From positions 1-34,572 of the forward strand of contig JBGTCD010000103.1 in the NCBI GenBank assembly GCA_041749015.1: a stretch of DNA of 34,572 nt, written 5' to 3'. Below, piece after piece: positions 8,582 to 15,707 of this stretch. This DNA comes from JBGTCD01 sp041749015 (lineage in GTDB: Bacteria; Bacteroidota; Bacteroidia; Cytophagales; Cyclobacteriaceae). The position numbers and the translations under genes are program-made. The notes under the pieces are model-generated. The model was not told the DNA's origin, ran no database searches, and saw only the letters and a program-made list of their open reading frames with translations. Numbering within the stretch: position 1 is the first letter of the stretch; every line of letters starts with the position of its first letter.

Positions 8582-9043
8582 ATGGACCTGAAAGATCGGA
8601 TTGCAAATCTGGTTCCTGATTTGTTGGAAAATCAGGAACACTTCCTGGTGGATGTGGTGGTAGGATCAGGTCCCCGTACCGGCAAAATATTGGTGCTCAT
8701 AGATGGGGATCAAGGCATTACCATTGAAGATTGTGCCAGAATAAGCCGGAAATTAGGGGGCATTATTGAAGAGGAAAATCTAATTGAGGAAAAATTTCTT
8801 TTGGAAGTGTCATCCCCCGGATTAGATCATCCTTTGCAGCACCATCGGCAAATGGTAAAAAACCAGGGGCGTGACGTAAGGATTTTTCCCAAAGAAGGGG
8901 AGGAGATTGCTGGTCAATTGACCAAAGTGACGGAGGATTCCTTAACCATCCTTATAATAGGTAAGAAAAAAGAACCTTCATCAGAGAAGGTTATTGTCAT
9001 AAAAGACATAGACAGAATATTTGTAACGGTAAAATTTAAATAA
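8582..9043 (+). CDS. rimP: Ribosome maturation factor RimP
   Basis: RimP assists assembly of the 30S ribosomal subunit. The 153-residue length is normal for the family. The N-terminal alpha/beta domain contains DGDQGITIEDCARISRKLG and the signature LEVSSPGLDHPL; the C-terminal SH3-like half starts near residue 90 (KNQGRDVRIFPKEG). It is the first gene of the widespread rimP-nusA-infB order and ends 8 bp before nusA. It is preceded by a predicted promoter and a leader hairpin that may control the whole operon. Start ATG at 8582. Confidence 0.96.
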   Translation: MDLKDRIANLVPDLLENQEHFLVDVVVGSGPRTGKILVLIDGDQGITIEDCARISRKLGGIIEEENLIEEKFLLEVSSPGLDHPLQHHRQMVKNQGRDVRIFPKEGEEIAGQLTKVTEDSLTILIIGKKKEPSSEKVIVIKDIDRIFVTVKFK

Positions 9044-9051
9044 ATCCTGAA

Positions 9052-10293
9052 ATGGAGACGATTAACTTAATTGATTCTTTTGCAGATTTTGCAAGGCAAA
9101 AAAATGTGGACAGACCCACGATGATCCGCATTTTGGAGGATGTGTTTCGTACAATGATCCGCAAAAAATACGAAACCGATGATAATTTTGATATTATCAT
9201 CAATGCTGATAAAGGAGACTTGGAGATCTGGAGATTTCGTGAAATCGTTGATGATGATTCCGAAGATATCTGGGATCATGATAAAATAAGCTTGACGGAT
9301 GCCCGCGAAATTGAACCCGATTTTGAGATTGGCGAGGAGGTCGCAGAAGAGATCAAGCTCGAGCACTTTGGCAGAAGGGCTGTAATGACAGCAAGACAAA
9401 CCCTGATTCAAAAAATTAAAGACCTTGAAAAGGATATTCTTTTTCAAAAGTATAAAGAGCTCGTAGGCGAGATCATCAATGGTGAAGTTTACCAGATCCT
9501 TAGTAGAGAGGTTTTATTGATTGATGCTGAGGGCAATGAAATATCCATTCCAAAAAGTGAGCAAATTCCAAAAGATCGCTTCAGGAAGGGTGATTCCGTC
9601 CGGGCGATCGTAGATCGGGTTGAAATGATCAATGGTAACCCAAAAATTATTTTATCCAGAACATCCGGTGTATTTCTGGAGCGCTTGTTTGAGAGTGAAG
9701 TACCAGAAGTGTATGACGGGCTGATCACGATCAAAAAGGTGGTAAGGGAGCCCGGAGAGCGGGCCAAAGTGGCTGTGGAATCTTATGACGATCGTATTGA
9801 CCCTGTTGGCGCCTGTGTAGGTATGAAAGGATCACGGATACACAGCATTGTCAGGGAGCTTCAAAATGAAAATATTGATGTGATCAACTACACTGAAAAT
9901 CTGGACTTATATATTTCCAGGGCCTTGAGTCCTGCCAAGATTAGCAGTATTAAGATTTTTGAGGAAGAAGGCCGAGTGGCAGTATACCTCAAACCAGATC
10001 AGGTGTCACTGGCCATTGGTAAGGGCGGTCAAAATATCAAATTGGCTAGCCGTCTGGTAGGCCTTGAGATTGACGTATTCAGGGAGTTAGGTGTCAATGA
10101 GGAAGAAGATGTTGATTTAACTGAATTCGGGGATGAAATAGAGGATTGGGTCATCGAGGAATTAAAGAAAACAGGTCTTGACACTGCTAAAAGTGTGCTG
10201 GGTGTCACCAAAGAAGATCTGGTGAGGAGAACAGACCTGGAAGAAGAAACCATTGACCATGTGTTTTCTATCCTGAGACAGGAATTTGAATAG
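9052..10293 (+). CDS. nusA: Transcription termination/antitermination factor NusA
   Basis: NusA binds RNA polymerase and nascent RNA and modulates pausing, termination and antitermination. The 413 residues show the NusA N-terminal domain (about 1-130), an S1 domain (about 136-200), KH1 with the loop VGMKGSRI (about residue 258) and KH2 with AIGKGGQNIKLASR (about residue 321). A short acidic C-terminal helical region of about 50 residues follows (LKKTGLDTAKSVLGVTKEDL), resembling one acidic or helix-hairpin-helix unit. That is shorter than the two acidic repeats of E. coli NusA. The stop is 40 bp before the infB ATG. In other bacteria NusA itself acts at hairpins in its own leader, which bears on the hairpin at 8537-8564. 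Confidence 0.97.
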   Translation: METINLIDSFADFARQKNVDRPTMIRILEDVFRTMIRKKYETDDNFDIIINADKGDLEIWRFREIVDDDSEDIWDHDKISLTDAREIEPDFEIGEEVAEEIKLEHFGRRAVMTARQTLIQKIKDLEKDILFQKYKELVGEIINGEVYQILSREVLLIDAEGNEISIPKSEQIPKDRFRKGDSVRAIVDRVEMINGNPKIILSRTSGVFLERLFESEVPEVYDGLITIKKVVREPGERAKVAVESYDDRIDPVGACVGMKGSRIHSIVRELQNENIDVINYTENLDLYISRALSPAKISSIKIFEEEGRVAVYLKPDQVSLAIGKGGQNIKLASRLVGLEIDVFRELGVNEEEDVDLTEFGDEIEDWVIEELKKTGLDTAKSVLGVTKEDLVRRTDLEEETIDHVFSILRQEFE

Positions 10294-10333
10294 AGCAATT
10301 TTTAATAATCAAGTAAAAAAGGGATATTTGGGC

Positions 10334-13018
10334 ATGTCAGAAGAAAAAATGATGCGATTAAGCCAGGTGGCCAGAAAGCTAAACGTCGGTAGAAACACCA
10401 TCGTGGAATTTCTGGCATCCAAAGGATTTAAGGTTGATAGCAGTCCTAACTCTAAGGTAGATTCTGAGCAATTTTTAATGCTTGCCAAAGAATTTGCTGC
10501 TTCTGCTTCTGAAAAGGAGGAGGCTTCCGGCCTTACAATTGGAGTAAAGCATGGCGATAATCTGGTTATTGACAGTGACTCAGAACAGGAGAGCCGAAAG
10601 CAAGATGATGAAGATAATGTACTCATCAAAAATGTATCCATAGGAAAAGAAAAACCCGAAGCTGAAGCTGAAGCGCCCAAGGAAGTAAAAAAGAAGGAGG
10701 ATAAGGCAGAGGAGAAAGACCAGGAGTCTCAAAAAATTGAGGACGACAAACCTAAGCTCCAGGGAATTAAGATTTTAGGAAAAATTGACCTGGACAAAAA
10801 ACCAGCGAAAAAAGAACCTGCAGAAGGTCCCAAAGTAGAAGAGAAGCCCAAAGAGGAAAAGCCTAAGGAGGTAGCCTCTCAGGAAAAAGAACCTGAATCT
10901 AAGCCTGAGGAAAGTATCAAAGGCAAGGCTGACAAGCTTCAGGGATTAAAAGTAGTTGGTAAAATTGATTTGCCTAAAGAACAAGATGAGCCGGTGGCTT
11001 CCTCTGATGACCAAAAAGATAAAAGGAAAAAGAGGCCTAGAAAAAGGATCACCAAGCTCAAGGATGATGCAAGGGGCGGGAAATCCAATAAAAAAAGAGA
11101 TGAAAAAGAGGAAGTTTCTGATAAGGAGATTCAGGAAAAAATAAAGGCCACTTTAGCCAAATTATCTGGTACCTCCAGAAAGTCATCAGGTTCAAAATAT
11201 AGAAGAGAAAAGCGTTCTGCAAAGGCTGATGCCATGGAAGAACAAATGATCCAGGAAGAACAGGATTCAAAAGTACTAAAGGTCACAGAATTTATTTCTG
11301 CCAATGACCTGGCTTCGTATATGGATGTATCGGTCAATGAGGTGATTAGCACCTGTATGAATCTGGGGATGTTTGTTTCTATAAACCAAAGACTTGATGC
11401 TGAGGCCATCACGGTGATCGCGGATGAATTTGGATTTGATGTTCAGTTTACCTCTTCTGAGGATGAAGTGGATGTGTTGGTAGAGGAGGATGATGCAAAA
11501 GACCTCAAAGAGCGGGCACCCATCGTTACCATCATGGGCCATGTGGATCATGGTAAAACCTCCCTGCTTGATTTTATCCGGACCACGGAAGTCACCGCCG
11601 GGGAAGCTGGTGGTATCACCCAGCATATCGGTGCCTATGACGTAAGGACTAAGAATGGCGACAAAATTGCCTTTCTTGACACCCCTGGTCATGAAGCTTT
11701 TACCGCTATGAGGGCACGCGGTGCCAAAGTTACTGATATTGTTATTATCGTGGTGGCTGCCGACGACAGTGTAATGCCACAAACTAAGGAAGCCATTAAT
11801 CACGCCCAGGTGGCAGGGGTACCCATCGTTATTGCTATCAATAAAATTGATAAGCCCAATGCCAATCCTGATAAGGTAAAAGAAGGCCTTTCAAAAATTA
11901 ATATTCTGGTAGAGGACTGGGGAGGAAAATATCAGTGTCAGGAAATTTCAGCGAAAACTGGTCAGGGCATCGAAGAGCTCCTTGAAAAAGTACTGCTTGA
12001 AGCGGAACTCCTCGAGCTTAAGGCCAACCATGGTAAAAAAGCTATGGGAACAGTCATAGAGGCTACCCTCGACAAGGGAAGGGGTTATCTTACAACCCTC
12101 CTGGTTCAGTCGGGTACTTTAAAAATAGGTGATATCGTGCTGGCCGGGTCCTATTTTGGCCGGGTCAAAGCGATGTTTGATCATACCGGTAAAAAGCAAA
12201 AAGAAGCAGGTCCATCAACACCAGTATTGATGCTGGGACTTGACGGAGCCCCACAGGCTGGAGAAAAATTTAACGTAATGGAATCTGAAAGGGAAGCCAG
12301 AGAGATTTCCAATAAGCGAGTCCAGATACAAAGAGAGCAAAGCCTGCGTACCAGAAAGCATATTACCCTTGATGAGATAGGTCGTAGGTTAGCAATCGGT
12401 AGCTTCAAGGAACTGAACATCATCGTGAAAGGTGATGTGGATGGATCGATAGAAGCTCTTGCTGACTCACTGCTTAAGTTATCAACAGGTGAAATTCAGG
12501 TGAACATCATCCACAAGGCTGTAGGACAAATCTCCGAATCAGATGTATTGCTTGCCTCAGCTTCTGATGCAGTAATTGTTGGTTTTCAGGTGAGGCCCTC
12601 AGCCAGTGCGCGCAAGCTTGCTGAAGCGGAAGAGATCGAAATTCGACTCTATTCAATCATCTACGATGCGATCAATGATGTAAAAGACGCCATGGAGGGA
12701 ATGCTCGACCCTGAAATGGAAGAGGTAATTGTAGGTAATGTCGAGGTCCGTGACGTTTTTAGAATCTCAAAAGTTGGGACCGTTGCGGGCTGTATGGTTA
12801 CTGATGGTTACATCAAAAAATCAAATCCTATACGATTGATCCGTGATGGTATCGTTTCCTACTCTGGTGAAGTAGGGGCCCTCAAAAGGTTCAAAGAGGA
12901 TGTGCAGGAAGTAAAGAATGGATTTGAATGCGGTATCAGTTTCAAAAACTTCAATGACATCAAGGAAGGGGATGTGATTGAAAGCTACGAGCAGCGTGAA
13001 GTGAAGCGTAAGCTCTAG
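10334..13018 (+). CDS. infB: Translation initiation factor IF-2
   Basis: IF-2 is the GTPase that places fMet-tRNA on the 30S subunit and promotes subunit joining. The 894 residues begin with an IF2N helix-turn-helix-like segment (MRLSQVARKLNVGRNTIVEF), then a long Lys/Glu-rich, probably disordered arm (about 60-320). A second IF2N-like segment follows (about 325-375, ANDLASYMDVSVNEVISTCM). The G domain has GHVDHGKT at 402-409, DTPGH at 449-453 and NKID at 503-506; domains II-IV follow. The arm holds two copies of a 13-residue motif, KLQGIKILGKIDL at 141-153 and KLQGLKVVGKIDL at 201-213, exactly 60 residues apart. The ATG at 10334 is preferred; the frame is open back to a TTG at 10286, which would overlap the end of nusA and adds 16 unconvincing residues. 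Confidence 0.97.
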   Translation: MSEEKMMRLSQVARKLNVGRNTIVEFLASKGFKVDSSPNSKVDSEQFLMLAKEFAASASEKEEASGLTIGVKHGDNLVIDSDSEQESRKQDDEDNVLIKNVSIGKEKPEAEAEAPKEVKKKEDKAEEKDQESQKIEDDKPKLQGIKILGKIDLDKKPAKKEPAEGPKVEEKPKEEKPKEVASQEKEPESKPEESIKGKADKLQGLKVVGKIDLPKEQDEPVASSDDQKDKRKKRPRKRITKLKDDARGGKSNKKRDEKEEVSDKEIQEKIKATLAKLSGTSRKSSGSKYRREKRSAKADAMEEQMIQEEQDSKVLKVTEFISANDLASYMDVSVNEVISTCMNLGMFVSINQRLDAEAITVIADEFGFDVQFTSSEDEVDVLVEEDDAKDLKERAPIVTIMGHVDHGKTSLLDFIRTTEVTAGEAGGITQHIGAYDVRTKNGDKIAFLDTPGHEAFTAMRARGAKVTDIVIIVVAADDSVMPQTKEAINHAQVAGVPIVIAINKIDKPNANPDKVKEGLSKINILVEDWGGKYQCQEISAKTGQGIEELLEKVLLEAELLELKANHGKKAMGTVIEATLDKGRGYLTTLLVQSGTLKIGDIVLAGSYFGRVKAMFDHTGKKQKEAGPSTPVLMLGLDGAPQAGEKFNVMESEREAREISNKRVQIQREQSLRTRKHITLDEIGRRLAIGSFKELNIIVKGDVDGSIEALADSLLKLSTGEIQVNIIHKAVGQISESDVLLASASDAVIVGFQVRPSASARKLAEAEEIEIRLYSIIYDAINDVKDAMEGMLDPEMEEVIVGNVEVRDVFRISKVGTVAGCMVTDGYIKKSNPIRLIRDGIVSYSGEVGALKRFKEDVQEVKNGFECGISFKNFNDIKEGDVIESYEQREVKRKL

Positions 13019-13024
13019 TCTATT

Positions 13025-13216
13025 ATGGACTTAGTATCCAACCTGCTATTATCAACAGCATTTGCCTGCCTGGTGATTATCGTCATAGGCTTTTATAAAC
13101 CATGGATTGTGCTTTGGTGGGAAGACACCCAGAACCGCCGAAAGATGCTCAAGGTTTATGGTACAGGCCTTTTGATTTTTTTGGCAGGGCACTTTGCAGT
13201 TAAAATGCTATTGTAG
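13025..13216 (+). CDS. Small two-helix membrane protein, unknown function
   Basis: A 63-residue protein that starts 6 bp after the infB stop, so it is very likely in the same transcript. It has two hydrophobic helices (about residues 5-23 and 47-62) joined by a short polar part containing the tryptophan-rich stretch KPWIVLWWEDTQNRRK. I do not recognise a named family. Tight spacing, an ATG start and a well-formed helix-loop-helix composition support that it is real. The 79 bp after it, up to the convergent methyltransferase stop, contain a palindrome CCCAATTGGG (13238-13247) without a following T run, so no clear terminator is seen. Confidence 0.75.
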   Translation: MDLVSNLLLSTAFACLVIIVIGFYKPWIVLWWEDTQNRRKMLKVYGTGLLIFLAGHFAVKMLL

Positions 13217-13295
13217 GGTAGGGAGCCGATCTAATTGCCCAATTGGGTAGGTAGTTCAGATTAAGGAAATTACTTTATTTTGCAGGAATACCATG

Positions 13296-14498
13296 TTAAT
13301 AGGATTGACACAGGAGTCCAGCCTTTTTCCCATCAGCCAGGGTTGCTGCGATAAGGAATCGGTTCCCTATAGGGGTCAGACCTAGTTTTTTTGTTAGTTC
13401 CTCAGCCATCCGAGGGTAATTCCTAACTATCAAATGGGCCTTTCCATCAGGTATTTTTTCCTTAATGGCTTTCTTGTTGACAGGAATAATATCAAGGAGT
13501 TCAAAAGCCCTACCCGGAAATTCACTGACAAGGTTGTTACTGGTATATAAATGAGTATTGGGGTGCAGCTTACCCATATCAAACTCATGAGCCAAGCTTT
13601 TGAATCCACCAGACTTTAAAACCGCTGGATAAGGATCATAAATAAAATTTTGAGGGCTGGTAATTTTATAATCCTTGTTAGCTTCTTCCTCGGGGTAAAA
13701 TTGGAAAGATATAACCTGATCCTGTTTGGGAATGGTGATCGCCCTGACCAATGGGTTAAGACTATTTTGGTTTGGCCCAATGATAAAAACCAATTCCTTG
13801 CACTCTTTGGGAGTGCCTAATACCACTACGGTTTCAGCGCCACCCAGGAGGTCCAGCCCTTCCTTAATATCAAGCATAGGAGAAGCTTTTATGGCTATTT
13901 TTTTTCCATACTTTTTTAATTGAACAATCAGGGCGATCACATTTGGGGTGGTATCCTGCAATAGAAATTTTTTGCCTTTGCCACCCGGTCTCCGGTCTGG
14001 ATCAATATAGATCAGGTCAAAAGTTTTGGGGTTTTCATTTAAAAATTCTTCAGCCTTTTGATTGTGAAAATGGAAGTTCTTGGCCCCTAAGGTTTCCAGG
14101 TTGTGTTTGGTAATTTGAAATAGCGCATGGTCTGACTCCACATAATGTGCTTCCTTAAATTTTTTTCCTAACAAAAACGAATCCACGCCTGCACCTCCTG
14201 TAAGGTCCACCATTGTTCCGCCATCAAATAAGCTGGCTTTAAAAGATGCCATGGCCTGTGAAGAGCATTGCTCTAACCCTTTGCCAGGGGGATAAACCAG
14301 GCCTGCCGTTTCATACCATAAAGGAATTTTTTCCGCAGCTTTACGATGCCCCTTTATTTGGTCGGCAATGAGTGCGTTGGATAATCCCTCAAATTTTTCC
14401 GCGGATAAAATTAAATCAAATAAGTCCCTATTACTGTAGGCCCTTATGTAGGCCTGAACCTCCGGGCTTAGCAGAATTTTAAGTTGGGCAGTAGTCAA
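13296..14498 (-). CDS. SAM-dependent methyltransferase with C-terminal THUMP-like domain
   Basis: A 400-residue protein. VDLTGGAGVDSFLLGKKF (about residues 98-115) is the glycine-rich SAM-binding loop of a class I methyltransferase, and IYIDPDRRPGGKGKKFLL (about 168-185) resembles the catalytic DPxR-type segment of RNA or DNA methyltransferases. The C-terminal ~80 residues (KKAIKEKIPDGKAHLIVRNY and following) fit the THUMP-like domain found with this Bacteroidota/Firmicutes family, implying an RNA substrate. The start is TTG at 14498-14496, overlapping the TGA stop of asd as TTGA; this suggests translational coupling. No better ATG exists near the N-terminus, and starting later would remove the conserved N-terminal helices. 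The actual target is not known. Confidence 0.87.
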   Translation of the reverse strand: MTTAQLKILLSPEVQAYIRAYSNRDLFDLILSAEKFEGLSNALIADQIKGHRKAAEKIPLWYETAGLVYPPGKGLEQCSSQAMASFKASLFDGGTMVDLTGGAGVDSFLLGKKFKEAHYVESDHALFQITKHNLETLGAKNFHFHNQKAEEFLNENPKTFDLIYIDPDRRPGGKGKKFLLQDTTPNVIALIVQLKKYGKKIAIKASPMLDIKEGLDLLGGAETVVVLGTPKECKELVFIIGPNQNSLNPLVRAITIPKQDQVISFQFYPEEEANKDYKITSPQNFIYDPYPAVLKSGGFKSLAHEFDMGKLHPNTHLYTSNNLVSEFPGRAFELLDIIPVNKKAIKEKIPDGKAHLIVRNYPRMAEELTKKLGLTPIGNRFLIAATLADGKKAGLLCQSY

Positions 14499-15490
14499 TA
14501 AACCAGGTTGTTCTTTACCAGATGTTCGGCAATCTGGATCGCGTTGGTCGCAGCACCTTTGCGAAGGTTATCTGCCACAATCCAAAGATTCAGCGTTTTC
14601 GGCTGGGTTTCATCCCTGCGGATGCGGCCTACAAATACCTCATCTTTCTCGTGGGCACCCAGGGGCATGGGATAGAGATTTTTGGAAGGGTCATCAATAA
14701 CAACCACCCCAGGTGTATTTTCTAGAATCTTTCGTACCTGATCAAGATCAAATTCCTTCTCGAATTCTACGTTCACTGATTCAGAATGCCCACCCATTAC
14801 CGGAAGGCGTACACAAGTAGCGGTGACTTTTATTTCCTTATCACCAAATATTTTGACGGTTTCTTTGACCATTTTCATTTCTTCTTTGGTATAACCGTTT
14901 TCCTGAAACACATCAATATGGGGCAAGGCATTCATATCAATTGGATGGGGGTATACCATTCTGGGATTTTCCTTCCCTGAGCGCTCATCCATGAGCTGAT
15001 CAACAGCCTCTTTACCAGTGCCTGTTACCGACTGGTAGGTGGAAACAACGATCCTTCTGGCCCTAAACTTTTGATGCAACCCGGAAAGTGCCAGTACCAT
15101 TTGGATAGTGGAACAGTTAGGATTGGCGATGATTCTGTCATCAATTCGGAGTTGATCACCATTAATTTCAGGCACAATGAGTTTATGAGCTGGGTTCATT
15201 CTCCATGCTGAGGAGTTGTCAATTACGATCGTTCCGGCATCAGTAAATTTAGGTGCCCACTCCAGGGAGACATCACCTCCAGCAGAGAAAATTGCAATCT
15301 GTGGTTTTTCTGCAATTGCTGATTCCATCCCAATTACTTTCCAGGATTTTCCCTTGCAGGTCACCTCTTTACCTACTGACTTTGCAGAAGCCACAGGTAA
15401 AAGGGTTTCAAATGGAAAATCTCTTGATTCCAGAACTTTTAATATGGCTTGTCCTACCAGGCCTGTGGCTCCAACTATTACTAACTTCAT
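14495..15490 (-). CDS. asd: Aspartate-semialdehyde dehydrogenase
   Basis: Asd reduces aspartyl phosphate to aspartate semialdehyde with NADPH, the branch point toward lysine/diaminopimelate, threonine and methionine. The 331 residues carry the nucleotide-binding GATGLVGQ at 7-14, the active-site Cys126 in ANPNCSTIQM, SSAWRM near 93-98, and the His-containing substrate region PVMGGHSESVNVEFE. Start ATG at 15490. Upstream on this strand, TAGTTTTG at 15527-15520 fits the -7 element, giving a short leader. The stop overlaps the TTG start of the downstream methyltransferase by 4 bp, an operon with no obvious metabolic link between its members. Confidence 0.97.
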   Translation of the reverse strand: MKLVIVGATGLVGQAILKVLESRDFPFETLLPVASAKSVGKEVTCKGKSWKVIGMESAIAEKPQIAIFSAGGDVSLEWAPKFTDAGTIVIDNSSAWRMNPAHKLIVPEINGDQLRIDDRIIANPNCSTIQMVLALSGLHQKFRARRIVVSTYQSVTGTGKEAVDQLMDERSGKENPRMVYPHPIDMNALPHIDVFQENGYTKEEMKMVKETVKIFGDKEIKVTATCVRLPVMGGHSESVNVEFEKEFDLDQVRKILENTPGVVVIDDPSKNLYPMPLGAHEKDEVFVGRIRRDETQPKTLNLWIVADNLRKGAATNAIQIAEHLVKNNLVY

Positions 15491-15519
15491 CTCTATGTTT
15501 CTGATTAAAATTCGGAGTG

Positions 15520-15527
15520 CAAAACTA
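15520..15527 (-). promoter_or_regulatory. Putative -7 element upstream of asd
   Basis: TAGTTTTG on the minus strand matches TAnnTTTG and lies 29 bp before the asd start. No TTG is present at a suitable distance upstream, so only half of the promoter is recognisable. The rest of the 217 bp between asd and the divergent gene at 15708 is AT-rich, and I see nothing else in it. Confidence 0.4.
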
Positions 15528-15707
15528 ATACAATTATGGCTTTAGGCATTTTATATGAAGAATTATTTACGGTTGCCAAGCCGCTATTTAAACTTAACAT
15601 CAAGGCCCATTATTTGAATTAATATTTTTTGATTTTAAAGTAGAAGAAAATAAAATGAATAGTTATATTTAAAGTGAATTTGTTTCTAAAATAGTTCTAA
15701 TTCTGTT

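Noticed and set aside
11276..11803. 175-codon open frame antisense to infB
   Set aside because: It lies wholly inside the conserved IF-2 G-domain region on the other strand and its translation resembles no protein; a shadow frame.
13238..13247. Palindrome CCCAATTGGG after the small membrane protein
   Set aside because: No T run follows on either strand, so not called as a terminator; too short to claim as an operator.
13274..13283. TTTATTTTGC resembling a promoter -7 element
   Set aside because: It does not fit TAnnTTTG (second base wrong), has no TTG upstream at a usual distance, and lies between two convergent genes.
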